From assembly GCA_012959805.1 (NCBI GenBank), contig DUCN01000074.1, positions 437 to 64,436 of the forward strand: DNA of 64,000 bases, written 5' to 3'. This document shows, piece after piece, positions 17,593 through 27,622 of this stretch (positions are counted from its first letter, which is position 1; each line of letters starts with the position of its first letter). The notes under the pieces are model-generated. The model searched no databases. It was given only the letters and a program-made list of their open reading frames with translations, and had not been told where the DNA came from. A program made the position numbers and the translations under genes. Source of the stretch: Myxococcales bacterium. GTDB taxonomy: Bacteria; Myxococcota_A; UBA9160; UBA4427.

Positions 17593-18822
17593 ATGGCACG
17601 ACTCAACGACCACTATCTCAAGCTGGCCGCAGGCTATCTCTTTCCCGAAATCAGTCGTCGCGTCGGCGAGTTCGCCGACGCCAATCCGAAGGCCAATCTG
17701 ATCAAGCTTGGCATCGGGGACGTCGTCCTTCCCCTCGCCTCCTCTGTCCGCCAGGCGATGCATGATGCGATCGACGAAATGGCAACCGCCGAAGGCTTTC
17801 GCGGGTACGGCCCGTCCGAGGGCTACGACTTCTTGCGCGAAGCCATTGTTCAAAATGATTTCGCTAGCCGCGGTGTCCAGATCGATCCGAGTGAAGTCTA
17901 TGCTTCGGATGGATCCAAATGCGACAGCGCCAACATCCAAGAAATTTTTGCGACCGACGCGACGCTGGCGGTGACGGATCCGGTCTATCCCGTCTATGTC
18001 GACACGAATGTGATGGCGGGTCGAACCGGCGGCGCCGATTCTGGCGGCCGTTATGCGAGAATCGAATATCTGCCGTGCACGGAAGAGAACTCGTTTCTTC
18101 CAGCGCTGCCCGAACGCCCAGTCGATCTCGTCTACTTGTGTTCGCCTAACAACCCAACTGGCGTGGTCACCCCGCGTGACGAATTGCAGAAATGGGTGGA
18201 CTGGGCGCGAGCCAACGACGCGATCATCCTCTTTGACGCGGCCTATGAGCGCTTTATCTCCGAGGATCTGCCCCATTCAATCTTCGAAATCGACGGCGCA
18301 AGAGAATGTGCCATCGAATTTCGGAGTTTTTCGAAAACGGCCGGCTTTACGGGCATCCGATGTGCCTACATCGTCATCCCGGAGGAGCTCAAGGGTCGCG
18401 GGTCGAACGGCGAGCAAGCCTCGGTCGCACAACTCTGGCGAAGGCGAACGAATACGAAATTCAATGGAATCTCCTATCCGGTTCAGCGCGGCGCCGAGGC
18501 GATCTATTCGGAAGAAGGCCGCAAAGAGGTCCAGGCGAATATCGACTACTACACGGCCAATGCAGGACTGATCCTCGAGGGGCTCAGCAAGGCCGGGCTC
18601 AAGACCTTCGGCGGCGTGAACGCACCCTACGTCTGGCTCAAGACGCCCGATGGCCTCGATTCATGGCAGTTCTTCGATCAGCTCCTCGAACGTGCGAACG
18701 TTGTCGGGACGCCCGGCTCGGGATTCGGCGCCCATGGCGAGGGCTATTTCAGACTCTCGGCCTTTGGCCTCCGAGAGCAGGTCGAAGAAGCCATCGATCG
18801 CATCGCAAAGAACCTGGGTTAG
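17593..18822 (+). CDS. dapL: LL-diaminopimelate aminotransferase
   Basis: A 409-residue class I/II aminotransferase of the DapL type. It converts tetrahydrodipicolinate directly to LL-diaminopimelate in one step of lysine and peptidoglycan precursor synthesis. Characteristic blocks are [54 protein letters not shown] and the PLP lysine in [12 protein letters not shown]. The ATG at 17593 begins the conserved N-terminus; the 36 extra residues of the longer ORF look non-coding. Its presence points to the aminotransferase variant of the pathway. Confidence 0.93.
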   Translation: MARLNDHYLKLAAGYLFPEISRRVGEFADANPKANLIKLGIGDVVLPLASSVRQAMHDAIDEMATAEGFRGYGPSEGYDFLREAIVQNDFASRGVQIDPSEVYASDGSKCDSANIQEIFATDATLAVTDPVYPVYVDTNVMAGRTGGADSGGRYARIEYLPCTEENSFLPALPERPVDLVYLCSPNNPTGVVTPRDELQKWVDWARANDAIILFDAAYERFISEDLPHSIFEIDGARECAIEFRSFSKTAGFTGIRCAYIVIPEELKGRGSNGEQASVAQLWRRRTNTKFNGISYPVQRGAEAIYSEEGRKEVQANIDYYTANAGLILEGLSKAGLKTFGGVNAPYVWLKTPDGLDSWQFFDQLLERANVVGTPGSGFGAHGEGYFRLSAFGLREQVEEAIDRIAKNLG

Positions 18823-18854
18823 TCGTCGGCCGCCGAGCCATTGCCTGCTCGCTG

Positions 18855-20003
18855 TCAGCCAAGCCCCAGTCGCTTGGCGATGATGACCTTCATGATTTCA
18901 TTGCTGCCGGCGTAAATCGTCTGCACCGCTGCGTCCGCATAGTCCCGAGAGATCGGGTACTCATCCATGAAGCCGTAGCCACCGAAGAGCTGCAGGCATT
19001 CGCTCGATACGCGCTTCTGGAGATCCGACGCCCACCATTTCCCCATACTCACCTCTGTCACTATGTCCTCACCGGCGACATGAGCGACTAACAGACGGTC
19101 GACGAAGGCTTGACCAATTTCAATTTCGGTGGCCATTTCCACCAGCTTGAATTGTGTGTTCTGAAATGCAGCGATCGGCTTACCGAAGGCCTTGCGTTCT
19201 TTCACGTACTCGAGCGTGTCCTCGAGCGACCGGCGGCAAGAAGCGAGAGAGCCAATACTAATCGTCAGGCGCTCCTGCTGAAGCTTCTCCATCAACATCT
19301 TGAATCCACGACCTTCGCCACCCAACAGATTCTCGACGGGCACACGACAATCAGAGAAAGACATCTCGCTCGTGTCCTGTCCCTTCAAGCCCAGTTTCTT
19401 GAGATTTCGCCCTTTTTCGAAACCTGGCGTCCCGGCCTCGATCAACAACAGACTCATTCCGTCATGGGGTGGACTGGCATTCGGGTCGGTCTTCACGACG
19501 ACGATGACGAGATCACAGTTCTGCCCGTTCGAGATGAAGGTCTTGGATCCGTTCACAACGTAGTGGTCGCCATCTCGAATCGCGCGCGTTGAGATGCCGG
19601 CCAAATCCGATCCGACACTCGGTTCCGTCATCGCGATCGCTACGAGACATTCCCCCGCGATCGCCGGCACGAGCCAGCGCTGTTTTTGCTCTTCGGTTGC
19701 GTAGGTCGTCAAATACGGCAGACAGATATCGGTATGCAAAGAGGCCTGCAGCGCATGCGCCCGAAGATCCGCCAATTCTTCGATTACAATCGCATCGAAG
19801 AGGAAATCAGCCCCCGCACCGCCGTATTCTTCCGGTTGATTTGCACCCAGGAAACCGGCCTCACCCATTTTCTTCCAAGCGGTGCGATCCGAGATTCCGG
19901 CTTCGTTCCACTCTTCAAGATGCGGGACAATTTCGGCCGCTGCAAAGCGTCGGAATTCGCTCCGAAATAGATCATGCTCGTCGCTGAAGATCGTTCGTCT
20001 CAT
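18855..20003 (-). CDS. Acyl-CoA dehydrogenase
   Basis: A 382-residue flavoprotein that introduces an alpha-beta double bond in acyl-CoA. Family blocks are CLVAIAMTEPSVGSDLAGI, KTFISNG, and the C-terminal QLFGGYGFMDEYPISRDYAD and IYAGSNEIMKVIIAKRLGL. It resembles the long-chain/isovaleryl group rather than the paired enzymes at 42.5 and 62 kb. The start at 20003 is chosen because GGAGG precedes it by about 10 bases. It stands alone, convergent with dapL. Confidence 0.9.
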   Translation of the reverse strand: MRRTIFSDEHDLFRSEFRRFAAAEIVPHLEEWNEAGISDRTAWKKMGEAGFLGANQPEEYGGAGADFLFDAIVIEELADLRAHALQASLHTDICLPYLTTYATEEQKQRWLVPAIAGECLVAIAMTEPSVGSDLAGISTRAIRDGDHYVVNGSKTFISNGQNCDLVIVVVKTDPNASPPHDGMSLLLIEAGTPGFEKGRNLKKLGLKGQDTSEMSFSDCRVPVENLLGGEGRGFKMLMEKLQQERLTISIGSLASCRRSLEDTLEYVKERKAFGKPIAAFQNTQFKLVEMATEIEIGQAFVDRLLVAHVAGEDIVTEVSMGKWWASDLQKRVSSECLQLFGGYGFMDEYPISRDYADAAVQTIYAGSNEIMKVIIAKRLGLG

Positions 20004-20027
20004 TTCACTCGTCCTCCAATTCGTCAT

Positions 20028-20377
20028 CTCTTCGTCATTCGGGATCGCCTGACGAGCTCGAGCTGTCTTGTTTCGAACTCAAAGCTCGACAACCGCCGGC
20101 TCCGACCTAACGCACTACGACGCCACGGCCCAACTTCGAACCTCATCCTACGGACGCGTACCGGCATGCGCGCAAAGCGGTTGACTCTTCAGCCTGCACC
20201 TCAGTCCTTCGCTGTCCGCACTCCGACCGGCGATGGGCGAGCTATGATGATCCGCGCGACGCGATGTCGCATCCAGCTCCAGAAAGACAGAATCACACGA
20301 ACCCGAAGCACGCAATCCCAAGTAACGTCCGAGAGCGGCATCGATCTCTAAATCCATTGCTGAAAGAGAAGACCCGA
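20028..20377. other. Intergenic region, no gene seen
   Basis: About 350 bases between the divergent acyl-CoA dehydrogenase and kdsA genes. The ORFs here lack protein character. I see no clear promoter pair. Confidence 0.4.
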
Positions 20378-21196
20378 ATGCGCATTGGCAACATCCCGGT
20401 CGGTCACGGAGCGCCACTGATCCTGATCAGCGGTCTCAACGTCATCGAAAACGAATCGGACACCCTCGAGGTCGCACGAAAACTAGACCAAATTTCAGAG
20501 AAACATGGCTTTCCCCTGGTCTTCAAGGCTTCATTCGACAAGGCCAATCGTACACGCCACGATTCATTTCGTGGGCCGGGCCTCGACGAAGGCCTCCGAA
20601 TCCTCGCCGCGGTCAAGAGCGAAACGAATCTACCCATCCTGACGGATGTCCATGACTCGAGCCAACCCAAGATTGCAGCTCAGGTAGTGGACATGATCCA
20701 GGTCCCCGCCTTCCTGATGAGGCAAACCGATTTACTCGCAGCGTGTGCCGCTGTCCGCCTCCCGATCAATCTGAAGAAGGGCCAGTTCATCGCGCCCGGC
20801 GACATGGTTCACGCCGTCGACAAGCTCGAAGAATTTGGCTGCAGCGATGCACTCGTGACTGATCGCGGAACCTCCTTTGGCTACAACAATCTCGTTGCAG
20901 ACTCGAAGGGCCTTGTTCAGATGCGCGGGTTCGCACCAGTCTGTTTCGACGCGACCCATTCGGCTCAATTGCCGGGTGCGAATGCGGGCGCCTCTGGCGG
21001 AGATCGACGCTTCGTGGCGCCTCTGGCACGCGCAGCGGTCGCGGTGGGAATCGATGCACTATTTATCGAAGTTCACCCCGATCCAGACGCTGCCCCCTGC
21101 GACGGCCCGACCCAGATCAGCTTCGAAGCACTCGACCAGCTCCTGGCGCAAGTTCGCGCCCTCGACCAATCGATGCGCGAGTTGGCAGATTCATGA
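20378..21196 (+). CDS. kdsA: KDO-8-phosphate synthase
   Basis: A 272-residue enzyme that condenses phosphoenolpyruvate with arabinose 5-phosphate, the committed step to KDO of LPS. Conserved blocks are VFKASFDKANRTRHDSFRG, ILTDVHDSSQ, VDMIQVPAFLMRQTDLL, LKKGQF, and TDRGTSFGYNNLV. The position that is Cys in metal-dependent enzymes is Asn here (LISGLNVIE), suggesting the metal-independent class. The ATG at 20378 follows AAGAGAAGA; the longer ORF start adds unrelated sequence. It implies an outer membrane with LPS. Confidence 0.95.
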   Translation: MRIGNIPVGHGAPLILISGLNVIENESDTLEVARKLDQISEKHGFPLVFKASFDKANRTRHDSFRGPGLDEGLRILAAVKSETNLPILTDVHDSSQPKIAAQVVDMIQVPAFLMRQTDLLAACAAVRLPINLKKGQFIAPGDMVHAVDKLEEFGCSDALVTDRGTSFGYNNLVADSKGLVQMRGFAPVCFDATHSAQLPGANAGASGGDRRFVAPLARAAVAVGIDALFIEVHPDPDAAPCDGPTQISFEALDQLLAQVRALDQSMRELADS

Positions 21197-21324
21197 GCAC
21201 CTAAAGCGATTCCAATATCGCACCGCCATGCGCGACCGTTCAGTTTGGTCGATGGAGACGATTCGCATCAGTTCCTCCATTTCTAATCTTCCCGAAACCG
21301 CACGGAACCCACGAACCACATTGC

Positions 21325-22299
21325 TCAAAAGAGATTTTCGTCGAGATGTTCAAAGTCCCCGGCGGCATCGACATAACTTCTGATCTCGGCACTAATAACA
21401 AAGTCACGCCCGCCCTGTTTCCGGCGCGCCGTATAGACGTGGTATTGCGCCCGCCTTTCCGGCCGACTTCCAACTTCGGAGCAAGACGGAACGCCAATCA
21501 CGGGAATGACGCCATGCGGCCCGGCGAGTTCGGCGATCCGACGACGGTGTTTATGGCCGTGAATGACGAGTTCAGCGCCCGCCTTTTCGAGCACCACTCG
21601 GAGCTCATCGGCGTCCCATAGAGCCCGGCTATTCGATTCACCAGTCTTCGTAATGGGATGATGAATCATCACCACACGGCATCGATTCTGTGCTTCGAGC
21701 GCAACCAAGAGTCGCTCCAAGCGCTCGAGCTGAGTCCGACCCAGCCTCCCACCAGCACGAAAGATCGGCGTCGGAATCGCCGAACAGAGCCCGATCATAG
21801 CCAGGTCGCCATGAATCCGAAGCCGTGGATAGTCGGCATGACGTGGCGCGATCGTTTGATTGGAAGACAAATCGACGAGACACGCACGCGTCGCGGGATC
21901 CAGTTCCGAATGACACGTACCGGCGAGATAGCCAGACCACAGATCCCAAGAACGCTCCGGCGAAACCCGAACATAACAATCGTGGTTGCCCGGAATCAGG
22001 AATACCTCTTCGGGCGTGCCCAGCGCCGAGAGTTGTTTTGCCGCCATGCGAAATTCTTGTTCGAGTGAGACGTGGGTCAAGTCGCCGGTCACGAGTATCT
22101 GATCGATTTTCTGCGCCCGCACATCGCGAAACGCAGCTTCCAGAATCGCCTGGCTATGTCGATGTCGACGATTGAGGCCCCAGGAGGCCCAACCCGATAG
22201 CCTCTTGAAGCGAAGTAGCGCGGGACCACCACCCACTAGAGTCGTGGCATGCCAATCAGAAAGATGCGCGAAACGTATTTCTGCAGGCTCAGCGGGCAT
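21325..22299 (-). CDS. Calcineurin-like metallophosphoesterase
   Basis: A 324-residue protein with all the metallophosphoesterase motifs: HLSDWHA, VTGDLTH, IPGNHDCY, MIHHPI and VIHGHKHRR. These bind a dinuclear metal centre. The arrangement resembles Icc/CpdA-type phosphodiesterases, but the substrate cannot be told from sequence. It diverges from the exported protein gene at 22461. Confidence 0.85.
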   Translation of the reverse strand: MPAEPAEIRFAHLSDWHATTLVGGGPALLRFKRLSGWASWGLNRRHRHSQAILEAAFRDVRAQKIDQILVTGDLTHVSLEQEFRMAAKQLSALGTPEEVFLIPGNHDCYVRVSPERSWDLWSGYLAGTCHSELDPATRACLVDLSSNQTIAPRHADYPRLRIHGDLAMIGLCSAIPTPIFRAGGRLGRTQLERLERLLVALEAQNRCRVVMIHHPITKTGESNSRALWDADELRVVLEKAGAELVIHGHKHRRRIAELAGPHGVIPVIGVPSCSEVGSRPERRAQYHVYTARRKQGGRDFVISAEIRSYVDAAGDFEHLDENLF

Positions 22300-22460
22300 T
22301 CTCGATCCCCCTCATGCTCAGCAATCGCGAAGTTCTTATCTTGGCCGAACAACCCAGGCGCTAAGGCGCGGACACTAAACGAGAATGGCCGCTGATGTCT
22401 GTGATAGCCTCGATCGCTGCTCACCGAAAGCCAATCCGTTCGAAGAGTGAGGTAGACCGC

Positions 22461-23702
22461 GTGCTGAGAACCACGACCAGAAGCGAATTTTCAGGGCGCC
22501 TTGTAGCGTGCTTGATCCTGTCAATCATTGTGGTCCCATCCGCCTCCGCAGGCGCACCCGAATCGACCCCGGACGCCACGAATCTTTCGGCGCAACCATC
22601 CGTCGACAGGCATCGCCAAACCACCCAACTCGATCCGTCCGCCCGGCTTCTCAGCGGAGGCGGAGCGAGCGAATACTGGACCCTCTACATCGAACTCGAC
22701 AGCGGACTTCGCATGACTCAGCAATTCCTAATCTCGAACGCCGGCCCCGGCAACCATAACGCCGTAGCCGTTGGTCACCTCGTCGAAGAAGGTCGCGAAC
22801 CCTATCGCTATACGAACGGTCGACGGCGGGCACGATGGCGACTCTCTGAAGATCGACTCTTCCTCGACATCGGCTCCAGCCATCTCGACCTGCACCGGCC
22901 AGTCGGCGAACTCCGCATCACGAAGGACGATATAGAAATTCATCTATTCTTCGCGTTTGCCGAATCGGATGTCGCTGAACCCGTACCGAGTGAAGTGCTT
23001 CCCGAGAATTATCGAGTCGATGTCCTCGCTGTCGCCGCGAAGACAGAGGGCACGGTCCAGGCCCCTTGGATGGCCCAGCCCATTGCCGCACGCGGCCGAA
23101 CCTGGCTGACTCACACTTGGACACAGAGCGACGAAGCCAAACTGCTCGACCGCCGAATCGAAATATTTGGCGGCAAGGATGAGGCGTCGTTCTACATGCT
23201 TCAACTCCGTAAGAGAGGCTCCTTTCAGCGCAGTTGGCTGCTGCAGACGGTGGCTGAGGGGGGAAACGTTGAATCTATAATCAACATCCCGACTCAGTGG
23301 GCCGATGAGTTCACCGGGGCCGAACAGCATGTGAAGCGCAGGTACGCGGTTCCAGACCGTTTCAGATTTTCGCAGGGGCCTGATTCGGGTCTAATTACCC
23401 TCAGTCAGAATTGGCTGCGCTTCGACCCCTTGAGCGTGCTTCCTCAGCCATTCCGCTGGTACGTCGGGAGAAAATCCAAGCCTCTTCACATCTGGGCGGA
23501 CGCTCAAATTGAGGTTAGGCTTTACCAAGCGCAGGAAACCCCGCCCCCCCTAGATACCGGCGAGACCGAGAGCGGTGAGAATCCGCTCAACTCCGGGCTC
23601 ACCTCTATCAATTCCAAAGGGGAAATCGAAGCAGAGGCGACGATACGCAGTATGACGGGTGTGGCATCCATCATATTTATGAATCCATCCAAACGCCGCT
23701 AG
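22461..23702 (+). CDS. Exported protein of unknown function
   Basis: A 413-residue protein with a signal peptide (LVACLILSIIVVPSASAGA). The body is beta-rich, with EYWTLYIELDSGLRMTQQF, GRTWLTHTWTQSDEAK and LLQTVAEGG. The opening strand pattern recalls lipocalin-like CrtC/AttH proteins, but the match is weak. I chose GTG 22461 because GAGG lies 8 bases before it and the signal peptide then sits near the N-terminus; the first ATG in frame is 22395. It precedes the lipid kinase by 100 bases on the same strand. Confidence 0.6.
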   Translation: MLRTTTRSEFSGRLVACLILSIIVVPSASAGAPESTPDATNLSAQPSVDRHRQTTQLDPSARLLSGGGASEYWTLYIELDSGLRMTQQFLISNAGPGNHNAVAVGHLVEEGREPYRYTNGRRRARWRLSEDRLFLDIGSSHLDLHRPVGELRITKDDIEIHLFFAFAESDVAEPVPSEVLPENYRVDVLAVAAKTEGTVQAPWMAQPIAARGRTWLTHTWTQSDEAKLLDRRIEIFGGKDEASFYMLQLRKRGSFQRSWLLQTVAEGGNVESIINIPTQWADEFTGAEQHVKRRYAVPDRFRFSQGPDSGLITLSQNWLRFDPLSVLPQPFRWYVGRKSKPLHIWADAQIEVRLYQAQETPPPLDTGETESGENPLNSGLTSINSKGEIEAEATIRSMTGVASIIFMNPSKRR

Positions 23703-23802
23703 TTCGATGTAATTTCGAAACGCTATTGAAGCGTGAGCGGCACGCGAAGTGGATGCGATCTGCACCTCGACCTTCGATGACCACTAAAAGGACATAGTTA
23801 TC

Positions 23803-24789
23803 TTGAGAATCGGGGTCGTCAACAATCTACGAGCAGGCAAGAACGAAGAGTCCGTGGCTCGAATGCTGAGCTTTCTCAAGGATCATTCCGAAGTCCTGAG
23901 TGTCGAGACCGAAAGTGCCGAGGCCATGCCTGAGGTGTTATCAGAATTTGCCCGTCAGGAAGTCGACCTCCTCGTCATCAATGGTGGTGACGGAACCATT
24001 CAGAACATCTTGACCGAGATTCTCGGCAATGACGATTTCGGAGATCGCGTCCCGATGATCGCCCCCCTTCGCGCGGGCCGAACCAATATGAGCGCGATGG
24101 ACCTGGCCGCGCATCGCGATCCACTCAGCGGCCTTGAACAATTGATCGACTGCGCAAAAGACGGGCGGATCGCTGAACGCGTGGAGCCGCGGCGTGTACT
24201 GCGAGTCAGCTACGGACATGGCCCACACACGAGTCAGCGCGCCGCGCAGTACGGCATGTTTTTCGGCGCGGGCATCATCAAACGGGCCATCGAGCTCAAT
24301 CATCGACTCTTTGATAAGACAGGCAAACGAGCCTTCGTCGAAGGCGTTCCCGGCGCGACGCTGGTGACCGCGGGATTGATCGGGCGCCTCGTCACGGGCG
24401 ACCACTCCGGCGTCCTCGCCCCAGACAAGATCGAAATCCTATTGGATGGTCAACCGGTCGACACTGGCGAATTTCATCTCGTCATGGCCTCGACGCTGAG
24501 CCGCCTCTTCGCTCGCATGCGACCTTTCTGGGGGCAGGGCCCCGGCGGCGTACGCTTCACCTCCCTGGCAGCCCCGTGTAAACAGTTCGGCAAGGCGGCG
24601 ATCGGAGTCCTTCGCGGCAAACCAGCCAGCTGGGCAACGCCAGAAGTCGGATATACAAGTCGAAACGTTGGTCATGTCGAGCTTCGGATGAAATGTGGCT
24701 TCACAGTCGATGGCGAGCTCTGGCAACCGGACTCCGAACGCAGCATCGCTTTGACGGCCGAGCGGGTCGTCCACTTTGTCCGCGCGTGA
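23803..24789 (+). CDS. Diacylglycerol kinase-family lipid kinase
   Basis: A 328-residue protein with the DAGK catalytic signature GGDGT at residues 61-65 inside DLLVINGGDGTIQNIL. A beta-rich C-terminal half with VDGEL is typical of YegS-like lipid kinases. Family members phosphorylate diacylglycerol, sphingosine or related lipids. Translation appears to start at TTG 23803 with AAAAGGA upstream. The next gene on the strand encodes a possible CDP-diacylglycerol synthase of the Tam41 type, which would use the phosphatidate made here. Confidence 0.8.
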   Translation: MRIGVVNNLRAGKNEESVARMLSFLKDHSEVLSVETESAEAMPEVLSEFARQEVDLLVINGGDGTIQNILTEILGNDDFGDRVPMIAPLRAGRTNMSAMDLAAHRDPLSGLEQLIDCAKDGRIAERVEPRRVLRVSYGHGPHTSQRAAQYGMFFGAGIIKRAIELNHRLFDKTGKRAFVEGVPGATLVTAGLIGRLVTGDHSGVLAPDKIEILLDGQPVDTGEFHLVMASTLSRLFARMRPFWGQGPGGVRFTSLAAPCKQFGKAAIGVLRGKPASWATPEVGYTSRNVGHVELRMKCGFTVDGELWQPDSERSIALTAERVVHFVRA

Positions 24790-24918
24790 ATCACGAATCG
24801 CGCACCTCAAATTCCCGCCGCACCGATCCCTGATCAAGTCTCACCTCCTCATCAACCAAGGCCATAGTCCCGATTCTTTTTCGGACAACCTATTCAGATC
24901 CGTAGCTGATTCAAGACC

Positions 24919-25914
24919 ATGACCACCACCACTTCTTCATACATCGAGTCGCTCCAGGCTCACGTCGCGCAAGAACTTCGAACGCCGGTGAGCCCGGAAA
25001 TTGAATGGCTCGCGCACGAAATCGCTGCAATCTATGGCGAGACCGTGTTAGGCGTCATGTTCTATGGATCCAGCCTTAGAGCAGACTCGGCCGACGGCGT
25101 TTTCGATTTCTGGGTCGTAGTCGATGACTACCGAGATGCCTACGCCAAGAACTGGCTCGCTCGAATCAATCAGATAATCCCTCCGAATGTCTTCTACATC
25201 GAGCGAGAGCACCAGGGCCAAACCCTGCGATCCAAATATGGCGTCATCAGTCGCCAGGCATTTGAGACGGGAACTTCCTTCGCCGCCTGGCACCCCTACG
25301 TCTGGGCACGCTTTGCACAACCGGCACGGACAGTCGCCTGCCGTGACGAAGCAGCACAGCAAGTCTTAGTCGCTGCCGTCGCCAACGCGATCTTGACGAT
25401 GATCGGACGCCTCGTCTGCATCCTTCCAGAGCGCGACGACGAGTTTCGATTCTCCCTTGCCGCTTTTTGGCAAGAAGCGTTTCGCCGAATCTACGACAGC
25501 GAACGACGACCCCAGTCCGACGAGATCATTAGCGCCCTCTATTCGGTCGACCAGGAGCGTTACAACGCCGTTGCAAGCTTCGCGCTTCAGCAATTGGCCA
25601 GCGACGGTCACTTCGCAAAAGCGGCGCCCCAGGCACGTTCTTTCCGCGTGGCGATGTCGAAAAGCGGACGCCGCCAGAGCCGGCTGCGTTGGCGCGTGAT
25701 GCGCTCTTTCGCGCGCTCTCTTCGACTGATTCGCCTCGCAAAGACGGCGATCACCATTCAAGATTGGGTACCGTATGTGCTTTGGAAGATCGAACGCCAT
25801 ACTGGACGACGTATCGAACTCAGTGAACGGCAGCAAAGACATCCCTGGATCTTCGCCTGGCCGATCATTTTACCGCTCTTGTTTCGACGAAATCTGCGCT
25901 CATTCGAAGAGTAG
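24919..25914 (+). CDS. Nucleotidyltransferase-fold protein, possibly Tam41-like
   Basis: A 331-residue protein. Residues 45-70 (VMFYGSSLRADSADGVFDFW, then VVVDDY) look like a nucleotidyltransferase GS-x(n)-DxD/E site. Later blocks (SKYGVISRQ, HPYVWARFAQP, and an Ala/Leu-rich ANAILTMIGRLVCILPE) follow the same order as in mitochondrial Tam41, a CDP-diacylglycerol synthase. The C-terminus is basic with a hydrophobic tail (PWIFAWPIILPLLFRRN), suggesting membrane association. The match is by eye and distant. Its place after a lipid kinase supports a phospholipid role. Confidence 0.45.
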   Translation: MTTTTSSYIESLQAHVAQELRTPVSPEIEWLAHEIAAIYGETVLGVMFYGSSLRADSADGVFDFWVVVDDYRDAYAKNWLARINQIIPPNVFYIEREHQGQTLRSKYGVISRQAFETGTSFAAWHPYVWARFAQPARTVACRDEAAQQVLVAAVANAILTMIGRLVCILPERDDEFRFSLAAFWQEAFRRIYDSERRPQSDEIISALYSVDQERYNAVASFALQQLASDGHFAKAAPQARSFRVAMSKSGRRQSRLRWRVMRSFARSLRLIRLAKTAITIQDWVPYVLWKIERHTGRRIELSERQQRHPWIFAWPIILPLLFRRNLRSFEE

Positions 25915-25986
25915 CCGGATGAACTGAAGCTGAATTCGCGAACAGCGCTCCGATCACGCACGAATCGTGACAAAGAAAGTGTAATC

Positions 25987-26751
25987 ATGGAACTCGAAGG
26001 TAAAGCTGCAATCGTCACCGGTGCTGGAACTGGAGTCGGATATCAAACGGCACGAATGCTTGCAGAACAAGGCTGCTCGGTCCTCGTGAACTACAGCCGA
26101 TCTAGAGAGGGCGCGGAAAAGGCAGCCGCCGAATGCGAGAAGCTCGGCGTCAAGTCAATCGCAGTCCGCGCGGATGTCTCACTGGACGAAGACTGTGTGG
26201 CAATGGTTGCCGAGGCAAAAAAGGCGTTCGGACGCCTCGACGTACTGGTCAACAACGCCGGATTTACAAAGTTCGTTCAACATGAAAATCTCGACGGCCT
26301 CGAGTCTGACGATTGGCAGAAGATTCTGGGTGTGAATCTTATGGGGCCCTTCTTTTGCTCACGTGCCGCGCGATCGCTGCTCGAAGCGGATGACGGCGGC
26401 GAGATCGTCATGACCTCGAGCGTGGCAGGCCTGGTCGGCATGGGTAGCTCGATCGCCTATTGTGCCTCGAAAGCCGGACTCAACAACCTCACTGTGACAT
26501 TGGCCCGTGCCCTTGCGCCAAAAATTCGAGTCAACGCAATTGCGCCGGGGTTCATCGACGGTGAATGGTTGAAACAAGGCTTTGGAGACGCGTACGAGAA
26601 CATTCGAGACAGCATGATCGAACGAACGCCGCTCAAACGGGTGGCAACGACGGAGACCGTCGCAGCCGGCATCCTTTCGATCCTGATGGGTCCCGACCTC
26701 GTGACCGGTCATGTCGTCCCCCACGAAGGCGGCGTACTCATCAACCGCTAG
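25987..26751 (+). CDS. Short-chain dehydrogenase/reductase
   Basis: A 254-residue classical SDR. The cofactor motif is TGAGTGVG at residues 13-20, then VNNAG. The catalytic Ser is in MTSSVAGLVG and the Tyr/Lys pair in YCASK. The C-terminal GHVVPHEGGVLINR matches enzymes of the FabG-like group. The substrate is unknown. It leads a pair of SDR genes on the plus strand. Confidence 0.88.
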   Translation: MELEGKAAIVTGAGTGVGYQTARMLAEQGCSVLVNYSRSREGAEKAAAECEKLGVKSIAVRADVSLDEDCVAMVAEAKKAFGRLDVLVNNAGFTKFVQHENLDGLESDDWQKILGVNLMGPFFCSRAARSLLEADDGGEIVMTSSVAGLVGMGSSIAYCASKAGLNNLTVTLARALAPKIRVNAIAPGFIDGEWLKQGFGDAYENIRDSMIERTPLKRVATTETVAAGILSILMGPDLVTGHVVPHEGGVLINR

Positions 26752-26788
26752 CAGCGCAATCCAATGAACGGAAATCGGGAGCAGGCGC

Positions 26789-27613
26789 GTGCCTGAAGCA
26801 CCAGGAACAGATCCCATAAAAACGGTACTCATCACAGGTGCGTCTTCCGGGCTTGGCGCGGCAATGGCCGAGCGAATGATCGGACTCGGCTGGCGCGTAT
26901 TCGGCACGAGCCGAAAGCCGCAGGCGAGCGAATCATCGAAAATTGAATGGATCTCGATGGATGTCTGCGACGATGCCTCTGTCGAGACCGCGCTCGAATC
27001 GGTATTCAAGCAAACGGAGCATCTTGATGGACTGGTGTGCAACGCCGGTTGGGGAATCTATGGCTCCGTCGAAGAAACGTCCCTCGATCGCGCACGGTCT
27101 CAGTTCGAAACCAATTTCTTTGGCGTTCTTCGAGTTCTCACCCCCGTTCTCTCACATATGCGCGAGCGGAACGCGGGCCGGATCCTACTTGTTGGCTCAC
27201 TCTCCGGACGCGCGCCAATCCCCTTCCAATCTCACTATTCGGCATCGAAGGCGGCCATCGAATCCCTCGCCTTCGGCCTCGCAAACGAAATCCATCCCTA
27301 TGATGTCCAGGTCAGTTTGATCGAGCCCGGCGACATCAATACCGCCTTCAATGATGTCATGGATTGGGGCACAAGGCCGACAGCTTCACCTTACGCCGAA
27401 CGAATCGCCATCAGCGAAAAGGCTATCCGAGATTCCCTGCCGAAGTCGCCGGGTGCCGACATCGTCGCCGACGCCGTCGCCCACGCGCTGACCGCCAAGA
27501 AGCCGAAGCTTCGTTATGCGGTCGGCCGGGAAGCCCGTCTTGTTGGGCTGGGAAAACGGCTTTTGAGTGACCGCCTCACGCTCAAAACGATTCGCGATCA
27601 TTTCGGGATCTGA
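26789..27613 (+). CDS. Short-chain dehydrogenase/reductase
   Basis: A 274-residue SDR with TGASSGLG as cofactor motif, CNAGWG, and catalytic YSASK. The C-terminus (LLSDRLTLKTIRDHFG) is longer than in FabG and resembles retinol/ketosteroid-type SDRs. It starts at GTG 26789, 37 bases after the preceding SDR, so the two are probably one transcript. It converges on the HIT-protein gene with a 9-base gap. Confidence 0.88.
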   Translation: MPEAPGTDPIKTVLITGASSGLGAAMAERMIGLGWRVFGTSRKPQASESSKIEWISMDVCDDASVETALESVFKQTEHLDGLVCNAGWGIYGSVEETSLDRARSQFETNFFGVLRVLTPVLSHMRERNAGRILLVGSLSGRAPIPFQSHYSASKAAIESLAFGLANEIHPYDVQVSLIEPGDINTAFNDVMDWGTRPTASPYAERIAISEKAIRDSLPKSPGADIVADAVAHALTAKKPKLRYAVGREARLVGLGKRLLSDRLTLKTIRDHFGI

Positions 27614-27622
27614 CGTCGTTTT

